Source: Marinimicrococcus sp033875255 (lineage in GTDB: Bacteria > Pseudomonadota > Alphaproteobacteria > Geminicoccales > Geminicoccaceae). From it: 64,000 nucleotides of DNA. Shown here one piece after another: positions 7,873-17,483 of the stretch; position 1 is the stretch's first letter, and every line of letters begins with the position of its first letter. Under the pieces are notes generated by a model, which searched no databases, had not been told where the DNA came from, and saw nothing but the letters and a program-made list of their open reading frames with translations. Both the position numbers and the translations under genes were made by a program. The DNA lies in the NCBI GenBank assembly GCA_033875255.1, contig JAWZSN010000004.1:124001-188000 (forward strand). Reading direction: 5' to 3'.

Positions 7873-8767
7873 CGCCGCCGCCACGGCCGAACGGCCCGTC
7901 ACCACCAAGGAGCGCGAAGGCCTGATCCAGTGGGAGTCGCTCCCGCGGCGTATCCTGACGCTCTACACGCCGCTGATCGCCTTCGTCGTCGTCCTCTTGT
8001 TCCCGTTCTACTGGATGACGATCACCACCTTCAAATCCAACGAGGAGCTCTACAACTACAAGGAATACAACCCCTTCTGGGTCCACTCGCCGACCCTCGA
8101 GAACATCAACAAGCTGCTCTTCGAGACCGACTACCCGCAATGGCTGATCACCACCATGACGGTGGCGGTGGTGGCGACCTTCGTGTCGCTGCTGGCCAGC
8201 GTGCTCGCCGCCTACGCCATCCAGCGGTTGCGCTTTAAGGGCTCGCAGTGGGTGGGCCTCGCCATCTACCTGGCCTATCTGGTGCCGCCGTCGATCCTGT
8301 TCATCCCGCTCGCCACCATGGTGTTCGAGCTCGGGCTGTTCGACACCCCGATGGCGCTGATCCTCACTTACCCGACCTTCCTGATCCCGTTCTGCACCTG
8401 GCTCCTGATCGGCTACTTCAAGTCGATCCCCTACGAGCTCGAGGAGTGCGCGCTGATCGACGGGGCCACGAGGCTGCAGATCCTCTGGAGCATCACCCTG
8501 CCGCTGGCGGTGCCGGGGCTGATCTCGGCGGGCATCTTCGCGTTCACCCTGTCCTGGAACGAGTTCATCTATGCGCTCGCTTTCATCCAGTCGGCAGAGA
8601 ACAAGACGGTGCCGGTGGCGGTGCTGACCCAGCTGGTGGAGGGTGACGTCTACCACTGGGGCTCGCTGATGGCGGGTGCGCTGCTGGGCTCGGTGCCGGT
8701 GGCGATCTTCTACTCGTTCTTCGTCGAGTACTATGTCTCGAGCCTCACCGGAGCGGTGAAGGAATAA
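7865..8767 (+). CDS. Sugar ABC transporter permease (MalG type)
   Basis: Second membrane subunit, 300 residues, with six hydrophobic segments and the EAA motif EECALIDGATRLQILWSITLPLA. The ATG at 7865 follows AGGGAGGGG and overlaps the preceding permease stop, which fixes the start; an earlier ATG at 7802 lies deep inside the upstream gene. It is the last gene of this transcription unit: a strong hairpin follows at 8799 and no ATPase gene is found. Confidence 0.93.
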   Translation: MTDAAATAERPVTTKEREGLIQWESLPRRILTLYTPLIAFVVVLLFPFYWMTITTFKSNEELYNYKEYNPFWVHSPTLENINKLLFETDYPQWLITTMTVAVVATFVSLLASVLAAYAIQRLRFKGSQWVGLAIYLAYLVPPSILFIPLATMVFELGLFDTPMALILTYPTFLIPFCTWLLIGYFKSIPYELEECALIDGATRLQILWSITLPLAVPGLISAGIFAFTLSWNEFIYALAFIQSAENKTVPVAVLTQLVEGDVYHWGSLMAGALLGSVPVAIFYSFFVEYYVSSLTGAVKE

Positions 8768-8798
8768 CCGCGGCTCCAGCCGGGCCGTTCTTGCGGCA

Positions 8799-8830
8799 GG
8801 AAAGGGCGGTGCTCCGGCGCCGCCCTTTCT
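8799..8830. terminator. Bidirectional terminator hairpin
   Basis: GAAAGGGCGG (8800-8809) pairs with CCGCCCTTTC (8820-8829), and the inner bases extend the stem. The arms carry A-run and T-run edges on both strands. It sits between two converging genes and could end transcription from both sides. Confidence 0.7.
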
Positions 8831-8851
8831 CATTCCGACCGGGGGGGCGCC

Positions 8852-9538
8852 TCAGGTGCTGGTGTAGAGGCGGCGCACGGCGAGGTGGCTGTCGACCTCC
8901 TTGACCCCGCCCACATTGCTGCAGGCCAGCGCCAGCGCGTCGGCCTCCTTGCGGCTCTCCACGAAGCCCCACAGATGCACCACCCCCTCGCTCACCACGA
9001 TGTTCACATAAGGGTGGTAGGAGAGGCCGGCGCGATCGATCTCGGCCAGAACGGCCTGGCGCAGCGAGCGGTCGTCGGTAGCCACGGTAGGCGGTGTCAG
9101 CCCGGCCACGGCCAGGGCACGCACGATGTCAGCACGGCTCACCACGCCCGCCAGCCGCCCGTCACGCAGCACTGGCAGGCGCTTGACGTGATGCTCCTCG
9201 AGGAGCCGCGCCACCTCGGAGAGCGGGGTCGTGTCGGTGACAGTCACGACCGCGCTGGTCATGATCTCGCCGGCCCGCCTCCCGTGCGAGCGCAGATAGT
9301 CGCGGGCACGGTCTTCGGGTCCGGTCAGCAGATCGAGCCACCAGCTCCGCCGCGGCTCCTCGTCGCCGAAGCGATGCAGGAGGTCGCCCTCGCTGACGAT
9401 GCCCAGGAGCATATTGTCGTCGTCGACGACGGGCACCGCGCTGATCCGGTGCTTCACCATGAGATCGGCGATCTGTCCCACGCCCGCGTCAGGCCCCACG
9501 GTGACGACGCGGGTGGTCATCACGTCCTGCGCCTGCAT
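8852..9538 (-). CDS. CBS-domain pair with C-terminal BON domain
   Basis: A 228-residue soluble protein. Two CBS motifs form a Bateman module (roughly residues 5-60 and 90-145, with VVDDDNMLLGIVSEGDLL and VLRDGRLAGVVSRADIV), which usually binds adenosine nucleotides. Residues 155-224 look like a BON domain (YVNIVVSEGVVHLWGFVES), often linked to membrane or phospholipid contact. No catalytic domain is present, so a stress or energy-sensing regulatory role is likely; the partner is unknown. The ATG at 9538 is preceded by GGGGAGG six bases upstream. The frame runs to 9925, but the extra part is low-complexity Arg-rich shadow sequence. Confidence 0.85.
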   Translation of the reverse strand: MQAQDVMTTRVVTVGPDAGVGQIADLMVKHRISAVPVVDDDNMLLGIVSEGDLLHRFGDEEPRRSWWLDLLTGPEDRARDYLRSHGRRAGEIMTSAVVTVTDTTPLSEVARLLEEHHVKRLPVLRDGRLAGVVSRADIVRALAVAGLTPPTVATDDRSLRQAVLAEIDRAGLSYHPYVNIVVSEGVVHLWGFVESRKEADALALACSNVGGVKEVDSHLAVRRLYTST

Positions 9539-10110
9539 GACCGTCCTCCCCGCGGCCCCGTCGCGGCGTCCCAGCGCGCAGCGGCACGAGACCGAGCTTC
9601 TTGGTAACCATGCGGGCAGGCGCAACGCAAGCGGTGCGCGGCGTTCGAGTGTCCGGACAGGCCTGGACGATCGACCTCGCTGCTGGAGAAATCCGCTTTG
9701 AGGCCCGTGGCAGCGGCGGGCTCGGCGCCGAAATACGGAGCGGCGCGCGGCTGCTGTCTGTCGTCGCCGGACCATCGCCAGCTGAATGTCCTGCCCGATA
9801 ATATACAGCAATAAAATCTTGCCGGGGTCGGTAGTACGTCGATGCACGGAGATGCCGCGAGATCCCAATGATTGAGGCGGAATTAGTCCATGAGAATGTA
9901 GATAAAGAGACGTATTATGGACCATCTGCCGATTGGTGAGATGCGATTGAGGTAGTGGGGCTTGGCCACAAGATGACCGTCGGTAATAGATTGGCCGCGT
10001 GCGCCCCGGCGGCCGGGCGTTGCCTTTTCTCTCCGGCGGCGGCAGTGTGTGTCGTTGGTGGGAGGTCTATGCGCACCGCGTAGTCGGACGGTGTCGAGGA
10101 AAGGCAGCCG
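9539..10110. other. Intergenic region before the polyol operon
   Basis: 572 bases with no convincing gene. It must hold the promoters of the CBS-BON gene (leftward) and of the fructokinase-smo operon (rightward). Two AT-rich patches stand out, 9798-9825 (ATAATATACAGCAATAAAAT) and 9880-9925. A 66-codon frame at 9601-9801 lacks a ribosome-binding site and any recognisable domain. I see no clear operator. Confidence 0.5.
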
Positions 10111-11064
10111 ATGTTTGTCGTGTGCGGCGAAGCGCTTTGGGATCTGTTCGCCGTGGAAGGCGAGGGTCTTCGCTTCGACGCCAGGCCGGGAGGCTCGCCC
10201 TTCAACGTCGCCATCGGACTGGCCCGCCTCGATATCCCCGTCGCCTTCTTCGGCGGCTTTTCCACGGGATCGCTCGGCGGCCGTCTCCGTGCCCTGCTTC
10301 GATCCGAGGGCGTCGATACGGGGATGGCTGTGCTGAGCGATCGCCTGACCACGCTTAGCCTCATCGAGCTGGGGCAGGGTGGGCTGCCGGAATACGCGTT
10401 CTACGGGGAGGGCGCGGCCGACCGCGCCGTGGAGACAGGCGACCTGCCTGACCTCGAAGGGGCCTGGGGAGTCCATTTCGGATCGTTCTCGCTGATGGCC
10501 GAGCCGGTCGGCAGTGCCCTGCTGGCACTGGCGCGCCGCGAGGCGGGGCGCCGGCTGGTAACGCTCGACCCGAACGTGCGGATGGCGGTCGAGCCCGATC
10601 CTGCCCGCTGGCGTGACCGGATCGAGGCGTTTCTCGCGACGAGCGATCTGGCCAAGGTGAGCGCCGAGGACCTGTCGCTGCTCTACCCGCGCGAGCACGT
10701 CTCGGTGGTCGCGCAACGCTGGCTCGCCGTCGGGCCGGCGCTGGTGGTCGTGACGCGGGGGGCAGACGGGGCGGAGGCCCACGGCCGCTTCGGACACGTC
10801 GCCATAGGAGGCCAGCAGGTCGTCGAGGCGGACACGGTGGGCGCCGGCGACAGCTTCATGGCAGCACTCATCGCCTGGCTCGCCGGGCAGGACATCACCG
10901 GGCGAGACGGCATCGCCTGTCTGTCGCGCGCCGACGGCGAGGCGCTCCTCGCGTTCGCGACGGCCGCCGCCGCCATCACCTGCAGCCGCCGCGGCGCCGA
11001 CCTGCCCCGAAGAGCCGAGCTCGAGACGCCCGGCCGCGCCAGTCCACAGGAAGCGGGAAGGTAG
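10111..11064 (+). CDS. PfkB-family carbohydrate kinase, probable fructokinase
   Basis: Ribokinase-fold kinase of 317 residues that phosphorylates a sugar with ATP. The N-terminal GEALWDLF and substrate motif GGSPFNVAIGLARL, and the C-terminal ATP/catalytic motif DTVGAGDSFMA with its Asp base, are intact. Fructose is the likely substrate because the operon oxidises sorbitol and mannitol to fructose through SmoS and MtlK. This is context inference, though PfkB fructokinases accompany smo/mtl operons elsewhere. GAGGAAAGG lies just upstream of the ATG. It is the first gene of the rightward polyol operon, 73 bases before smoE. Confidence 0.9.
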   Translation: MFVVCGEALWDLFAVEGEGLRFDARPGGSPFNVAIGLARLDIPVAFFGGFSTGSLGGRLRALLRSEGVDTGMAVLSDRLTTLSLIELGQGGLPEYAFYGEGAADRAVETGDLPDLEGAWGVHFGSFSLMAEPVGSALLALARREAGRRLVTLDPNVRMAVEPDPARWRDRIEAFLATSDLAKVSAEDLSLLYPREHVSVVAQRWLAVGPALVVVTRGADGAEAHGRFGHVAIGGQQVVEADTVGAGDSFMAALIAWLAGQDITGRDGIACLSRADGEALLAFATAAAAITCSRRGADLPRRAELETPGRASPQEAGR

Positions 11065-11137
11065 GGACCGGCAAGCGGGAAGCGGGAAAGGCGCTGCGGA
11101 AGGAAGACACAGCACTGTCAGGACAAGGGAGGATAAC

Positions 11138-12451
11138 GTGAAGACGATCACCCTGGCGACAGCAGGCACTTTGGCGCTCGGCGTAGCGGCGGCCGCCCAG
11201 GCCGAGACCGTGACCATCGCCACCGTCAACAATGGCGACATGATCAGGATGCAGGGCCTCTCCGGCAAGTTCACCGAGAAGCACCCGGACATCGAGCTGG
11301 AATGGGTGACGCTCGAGGAGAACGTCCTGCGCCAGCGCGTCACCACCGACGTCGCCACCGGCGGCGGCCAGTACGACGTGATGACCATCGGCACCTACGA
11401 GGTGCCGATCTGGGGCGCACAGGGCTGGCTGACCCCGCTCGACGACCTCCCGGCCGAGTACGACGCGGACGACCTGATGCCGGCGATCCGCTCGGCGCTG
11501 ACGGTCGACGGCACGCTCTACGCCGTGCCGTTTTACGGCGAGTCGGCGATGGTGATGTACCGCACCGACGTGGCCGAGAAGGCGGGTGTGACGATCCCGG
11601 ACGAGCCCACCTGGTCCGACATCAAGGCCGCGGCGAAGGCCATGACGGACAAGGAGAACGAGATCTACGGCATCTGCCTGCGCGGCAAGCCGGGCTGGGG
11701 CGAGAACATGGGTTTCATCACCGCCATGGCCAACAGCTACGGCGCGCGCTGGTTCGACATGGAGTGGCAGCCGCAGTTCGACAGCCCCGAATGGAAGGAA
11801 GCGACCACCGACTATCTCGAGATGGTGAAGGAGTATGGCCCGCCCGGCGCGTCCTCGAACGGCTTCAACGAGAACCTGGCACTGTTCCAGCAGGGCAAGT
11901 GCGCCATGTGGATCGACGCCACGGTGGCAGCGTCCTTCGTGACCGACCCGGACGAGTCCACGGTAGCCGACAAGGTCGGCTACGCCGCCTTCCCGAACAA
12001 GGAGGGCGTGGAGAACCGCGGCAACTGGCTGTGGGCCTGGAGCCTCGCGGTTCCTGCCTCGAGCGATGCCGTCGATGCCGCCAAGCAGTTCGTCGCCTGG
12101 GCGACCAGCAAGGAGTACACGCAGATCGTGGCGGATGAGGAGGGCTGGCGTGCAGCACCTCCCGGCACGCGCACGTCGCTCTACCAGAACGACGACTACC
12201 AGGCCGCCGCCCCGTTCGCCGCGATGACCCTCAAGGCGATGCAGGCGGCGACGCCCGAAAATCCCTCCGTGCAGGAGGTTCCCTACACCGGCGGCCAGTT
12301 CGTCGCGATCCCCGAGTTCCAGGGCATCGGCACGGCGGTCGGCCAGACCTTCTCGGCGGCGGTCGCCGGCCAGATGGATGCGGAGCAGGCGCTTTCGAAC
12401 GCGCAGCAGCTGACCCGGCGCGAGATGCAGCGCGCCGGCTACATCAAGTAG
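11138..12451 (+). CDS. smoE: Sorbitol/mannitol ABC transporter binding protein
   Basis: Periplasmic binding protein, 437 residues, with a Sec signal peptide (MKTITLATAGTLALGVAAAAQA). It starts at a GTG preceded by GGGAGG. The mature protein follows the polyol-binding family pattern (TIATVNNGDM, YDVMTIGTYEVPIWG, AVPFYGESAMVMYRTD). Permeases, ATPase, sorbitol dehydrogenase, mannitol dehydrogenase and xylulokinase follow in the same order as the Rhodobacter smo operon, which supports polyol import. A strong hairpin separates it from smoF and may keep its mRNA more abundant. Confidence 0.93.
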   Translation: MKTITLATAGTLALGVAAAAQAETVTIATVNNGDMIRMQGLSGKFTEKHPDIELEWVTLEENVLRQRVTTDVATGGGQYDVMTIGTYEVPIWGAQGWLTPLDDLPAEYDADDLMPAIRSALTVDGTLYAVPFYGESAMVMYRTDVAEKAGVTIPDEPTWSDIKAAAKAMTDKENEIYGICLRGKPGWGENMGFITAMANSYGARWFDMEWQPQFDSPEWKEATTDYLEMVKEYGPPGASSNGFNENLALFQQGKCAMWIDATVAASFVTDPDESTVADKVGYAAFPNKEGVENRGNWLWAWSLAVPASSDAVDAAKQFVAWATSKEYTQIVADEEGWRAAPPGTRTSLYQNDDYQAAAPFAAMTLKAMQAATPENPSVQEVPYTGGQFVAIPEFQGIGTAVGQTFSAAVAGQMDAEQALSNAQQLTRREMQRAGYIK

Positions 12452-12461
12452 CCAGTCGCAG

Positions 12462-12485
12462 CGCGGGCCGGTCCGCCGGCCCGCG
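12462..12485 (+). other. Hairpin between smoE and smoF
   Basis: A perfect ten-base stem, CGCGGGCCGG/CCGGCCCGCG, with loop TCCG. No T-run follows, so an mRNA stabiliser or attenuator is more likely than a full terminator. Confidence 0.6.
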
Positions 12486-12514
12486 TTGCCTGCTTCGCAC
12501 CGGAGGGGCTATTC

Positions 12515-13387
12515 ATGGCGACGCAGCATTCGAGGGCCGCCGCGCGGGTCATGTTATCGCCGGCCGTCATCCTGCTGATACTCTGGATGATCGTGCCCCT
12601 GGGTCTCACCCTCTACTTCTCGTTCCTGCGCTACAACCTGCTGATGCCGGGCATGGAGGAGTGGACCGGCTTCGCCAACTACCGGTTCTTCCTCACCGAC
12701 CCCGCCTTCACCACCGCGCTGGTGAACACGCTGCTGCTGGTGGGTGGCGTGCTGCTGATCACCGTTGGCGGAGGTATCTGCCTGGCGCTCCTGCTCGACC
12801 AGCCGTTCTGGGGCCAGGGCGTCGTGCGGGTCCTGGTCATCGCGCCGTTCTTCGTCATGCCGACCGTCTCCGCACTGGTCTGGAAGAACATGTTCATGGA
12901 CCCGGTGAACGGCCTGTTCGGCTACGTGGCACGGCTCTTCGGCGCGCAGCCCTTCGAATGGCTCACGGCAGCACCGCTTCTCTCCATCACGCTGATCGTC
13001 GCGTGGCAGTGGCTGCCGTTCGCGACGCTCATCCTGCTGACCGCGATCCAGTCGCTGAGCAGCGAGCAGCTCGAGGCGGCCGAGATGGACGGCGCGCGCT
13101 TTCCCAGCAGGTTCCTGTGGATCATCCTCCCCCACCTCGCCCGTGCCATCACCGTGGTGATCCTGATCCAGACCATCTTCCTCCTCTCGGTCTTCGCCGA
13201 GATCCTGGTGACCACCAATGGCGGGCCGGGCATTGCGTCCACCAACCTGACCTTCCTCGTCTATGCCGAATCGCTGCTCCGCTTCGATGTCGGCACCGGC
13301 TCGGCCGGCGGGGTCGTCGCCATCATCTTGGCCAACATCGTGGCGATCTTCCTGATGCGGATGATCGGCCGGAACCTGGACGCCTGA
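12515..13387 (+). CDS. smoF: Polyol ABC transporter permease
   Basis: MalF-type inner-membrane subunit, 290 residues, with about six membrane helices starting at ILLILWMIVPLGLTLYFSFL. The EAA coupling loop is EAAEMDGARFPSRFLWIILPHLA. GGAGGGG precedes the ATG. It is followed after 12 bases by smoG. It should pair with SmoG in the membrane and with SmoK inside the cell. Confidence 0.95.
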   Translation: MATQHSRAAARVMLSPAVILLILWMIVPLGLTLYFSFLRYNLLMPGMEEWTGFANYRFFLTDPAFTTALVNTLLLVGGVLLITVGGGICLALLLDQPFWGQGVVRVLVIAPFFVMPTVSALVWKNMFMDPVNGLFGYVARLFGAQPFEWLTAAPLLSITLIVAWQWLPFATLILLTAIQSLSSEQLEAAEMDGARFPSRFLWIILPHLARAITVVILIQTIFLLSVFAEILVTTNGGPGIASTNLTFLVYAESLLRFDVGTGSAGGVVAIILANIVAIFLMRMIGRNLDA

Positions 13388-13399
13388 GGGAGAGCCGAC

Positions 13400-14230
13400 A
13401 TGGCCCGCGCCGCTTCCAGATCCCGCACGCTCATGGTCACCATCATCGCATGGCTGATCGGGCTGGCGCTGTTCTTCCCCATCCTCTGGACGATCCTGAC
13501 CAGCTTCAAGACCGAGGCACAGGCGATAGCCTCGCCCCCGCTGTTCCTGTTCTTCGACTGGACGCTGGAGAACTACGGCACGGTGCAGGAGCGGTCGAAC
13601 TACTTTGCGCACTTCATGAACTCGGTGATCATCTCGGTGGGATCCACGGTCATCGGCCTCGTCATCGCGGTCCCCGCCGCATGGTCGATGGCCTTCGTTC
13701 CGCGCAAGCGCACCAAGGACGTCCTGATGTGGATGCTCAGCACCAAGATGCTGCCGCCGGTGGGCGTGCTGATCCCGATCTACCTGATCTTCCGCGATGT
13801 CGGCCTTCTCGACACACGGACAGGCCTCGTGATCGTGCTGACGCTGATCAACCTGCCGATCATCGTCTGGATGCTCTACACGTACTTTCGCGAGATTCCG
13901 GGCGAGATCCTCGAGGCGGCACGCATGGACGGCGCGTCCCTGCGCAAGGAGATCCTCCACGTGCTGACGCCGATGGCGGTACCGGGCATCGCCTCCACCA
14001 TGCTGCTCAACATCATCCTGGCCTGGAACGAGGCCTTCTGGACCCTGAACCTCACCGCCGCGAAGGCGGCACCGCTCACCGCCTTCATCGCCAGCTACTC
14101 CAGCCCCGAGGGGCTCTTCTACGCCAAGCTCAGCGCCGCCTCGACCATGGCGATAGCCCCGATCCTGATCCTCGGCTGGTTCAGCCAGAAGCAGCTGGTC
14201 CGCGGCCTGACGTTCGGCGCGGTGAAATAG
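13400..14230 (+). CDS. smoG: Polyol ABC transporter permease
   Basis: MalG-type permease, 276 residues, six helices, EAA motif EAARMDGASLRKEILHVLTPMA. GAGGGAGAG sits just before the ATG. Immediate neighbours smoF and smoK and the tight spacing indicate one transporter complex. Confidence 0.95.
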   Translation: MARAASRSRTLMVTIIAWLIGLALFFPILWTILTSFKTEAQAIASPPLFLFFDWTLENYGTVQERSNYFAHFMNSVIISVGSTVIGLVIAVPAAWSMAFVPRKRTKDVLMWMLSTKMLPPVGVLIPIYLIFRDVGLLDTRTGLVIVLTLINLPIIVWMLYTYFREIPGEILEAARMDGASLRKEILHVLTPMAVPGIASTMLLNIILAWNEAFWTLNLTAAKAAPLTAFIASYSSPEGLFYAKLSAASTMAIAPILILGWFSQKQLVRGLTFGAVK

Positions 14231-14250
14231 GCCCGCAGAAGGAAACGCCC

Positions 14251-15248
<998 letters not shown>

Positions 15249-15252
<4 letters not shown>

Positions 15253-16013
15253 GGCTGCAGGGCAGATCGGCGCTGATCACCGGTGCCGCGCGCGGGATCG
15301 GCCGGGCCTTCGCCGAGGCCTATGTCCGCGAGGGTGCAGAGGTCACCATCGGCGACATCGACATCGAGACCGCCCGGGCGACGGCCGATGCCATCGGGGC
15401 CCATGCCGTGCGGCTCGACGTCACCGACCAGGCCTCCATCGAGAGCGCGGTGGCCGACACGGTCGCCGCCCGCGGCAGGATCGACATTCTCGTCAACAAC
15501 GCCGCCCTGTTCGATCTGGCGCCTATCGCGGAGATCACCCGCGACAGCTACGACCGGCTGTTCGCGGTGAACGTGGCCGGCACGCTCTTCACGCTCCAGG
15601 CGGTCGCCCGGCACATGATCGGGCGCGGCCGGGGCGGCAAGATCATCAACATGGCGAGCCAGGCCGGCCGGCGCGGCGAGCCGCTGGTGGCCGTCTACTG
15701 CGCCACCAAGGCGGCGGTCATCAGCATCACCCAGTCGGCCGGGCTGAACCTCATCAGGCACGGCATCAACGTCAACGCCATCTCCCCCGGTGTCGTCGAG
15801 GGGGAGCACTGGGACCATGTCGATGCGCTCTTCGCCCGGGCCGAGGGCCTCCAGCCCGGCGAGAAGAAGCGCCTCGTGGGCACGGGGGTGCCGTTCGGCC
15901 GCATGGGCAGGCCTGAGGACCTGACCGGCATGGCGATCTTCCTCGCGACCTCGGAGGCCGACTACATCGTGGGCCAGACCTACAATGTCGACGGCGGCCA
16001 GTGGATGAGCTGA
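15249..16013 (+). CDS. smoS: Sorbitol dehydrogenase, short-chain family
   Basis: Oxidises D-glucitol to D-fructose (L-iditol 2-dehydrogenase type) with NAD+. It is a 254-residue classical SDR: TGAARGIG cofactor loop near residue 12, NNAA, the Ser in NMASQAG, and YCATK with the catalytic Tyr and Lys. The C-terminus VGQTYNVDGGQWMS is typical. It overlaps smoK by four bases, and its stop overlaps the next start, so it is translationally coupled. Galactitol or iditol activity is possible, as in the Rhodobacter enzyme. Confidence 0.93.
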
Positions 16014-17482
16014 TGGCACGTCTCTCCAATCGAACCCTTGCCGACCTGCCGCCCGGCGTGGCGGCTCCAGGCTATGACAGGGCGGCGTTGCGCCCCGGGA
16101 TCCTCCATTTCGGCGTCGGCAACTTCCACCGGGCCCACCAGGCGGTCTATCTCGACCGGCTGTTCAACCAGGGGCGCGACCTGGACTGGGCGATCGTCGG
16201 CGCCGGGGTCATGCCCGCGGACGAGCGCCTGCGCCAAGCCCTGCACGGGCAGGACTGGCTGACCACGGTGGTGGAGCAGTCGGCCGGGCAGAGCAGCGCC
16301 CGCGTGACCGGCCCGATGATCGACATGCTGCCCGTCGGTGACGCTGCGGCGATCCTGGCGTCGCTCGCCGATCCCGCGACGAGGATCGTCTCGCTCACGG
16401 TCACCGAGGGCGGCTATTTCATCGACGCAAAGGGCCGGTTCGATGCCCGCCACCCGGCGCTCGCCGCCGACGCCGCCACACCCGACCGGCCCCGGACCGT
16501 CTTCGGCCTCATCGCCCGGGGGCTCGCGCGGCGGCGGCAGCGGGGCGTTCCGCCGTTCACCGTGATGTCGTGCGACAACATCCCCCACAACGGCGTCGTC
16601 ACGCGCAGCGCGGTAGCCGGCACGGCGCGGCTCCTCGATCCCGCGCTGGCGGACTGGATCGAGGCCGAGGTGGCCTTTCCCAACGGCATGGTAGACCGGA
16701 TCACGCCAGCTACCGGCGACCGCGAGCGCCAGATCCTGGCGCGCGACTTCGGCGTCGAGGACGCCTGGCCGGTCTTCTGCGAGGACTTCGCGCAGTGGGT
16801 TCTGGAGGACCGTTTTGCGCTGGGCCGGCCGGGCCTCGAGCATGTGGGCGTGCAGTTCACAGCAGACGTCGCACCCTACGAGATGATGAAGATCCGCATG
16901 CTCAACGGCGGCCATGCCGTCATCGCGTATCCTGCCGGGCTGCTCGACATCCACTTCGTGCACGAGGCGATGCAGCACCCCCTGATCGCCGCGTTCCTGC
17001 GCAAGATCGAGCGGGACGAGATCATTCCCGTCGTGCCACCGCCCCCCGACACCGATCTGCACGACTACCTGGGGCTCATCGAGCAGCGCTTCGCCAATCC
17101 CAAGATCGGCGACACGGTGCGCCGGCTGTGCCTGGACGGCTCGAACCGCCAGCCCAAGTTCATCGTGCCGTCGATCGCCGACCGGCTGGCGGCGGGAGCG
17201 CCGGTGAGCGGGCTTGCGCTCGAATCGGCTCTCTGGTGCCGCTACTGCTGGGGCGAGACCGAGAGCGGTGCCCTCATCGAGCCGAACGACCCGGACTGGG
17301 ACCGGCTGGTGGAGACGGCCCGCGCCGCCCGCCACGATCCCGCGCGCTGGCTGGATCAGGCGCACATCTACGGCGAGGTGGGGCGGGCGGAACCGTTCCG
17401 CACGGCCTTCGCCGGCGCCCTGGAGGCGCTCTGGTCGGACGGCACCGAGGCCGTGCTGAAGCGCTATCTCGCCGGGGGATGA
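16013..17482 (+). CDS. mtlK: Mannitol 2-dehydrogenase, long-chain family
   Basis: Oxidises D-mannitol (and D-arabitol in some relatives) to the ketose with NAD+. It has 489 residues, the usual length. The N-terminal nucleotide region is ILHFGVGNFHRAHQ, and the catalytic block KIRMLNGGHA contains the Lys, Asn and His of the family. The ATG at 16013 overlaps the smoS stop (TGATG). A GTG at 16001 is an alternative that would only add four residues overlapping smoS. The neighbouring fructokinase and xylulokinase fit its fructose and xylulose products. Confidence 0.94.
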   Translation: MARLSNRTLADLPPGVAAPGYDRAALRPGILHFGVGNFHRAHQAVYLDRLFNQGRDLDWAIVGAGVMPADERLRQALHGQDWLTTVVEQSAGQSSARVTGPMIDMLPVGDAAAILASLADPATRIVSLTVTEGGYFIDAKGRFDARHPALAADAATPDRPRTVFGLIARGLARRRQRGVPPFTVMSCDNIPHNGVVTRSAVAGTARLLDPALADWIEAEVAFPNGMVDRITPATGDRERQILARDFGVEDAWPVFCEDFAQWVLEDRFALGRPGLEHVGVQFTADVAPYEMMKIRMLNGGHAVIAYPAGLLDIHFVHEAMQHPLIAAFLRKIERDEIIPVVPPPPDTDLHDYLGLIEQRFANPKIGDTVRRLCLDGSNRQPKFIVPSIADRLAAGAPVSGLALESALWCRYCWGETESGALIEPNDPDWDRLVETARAARHDPARWLDQAHIYGEVGRAEPFRTAFAGALEALWSDGTEAVLKRYLAGG

Positions 17483-17483
17483 G

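Noticed and set aside
9601..9801. Small frame before the polyol operon
   Set aside because: No ribosome-binding site, no ATG near a plausible start and no domain; kept as intergenic.
12661..14250. Long open frame continuous with smoK on its 5' side
   Set aside because: It is the out-of-frame shadow of smoF and smoG. Permease helices and ribosome-binding sites support those genes, and smoK has its own start at 14251.
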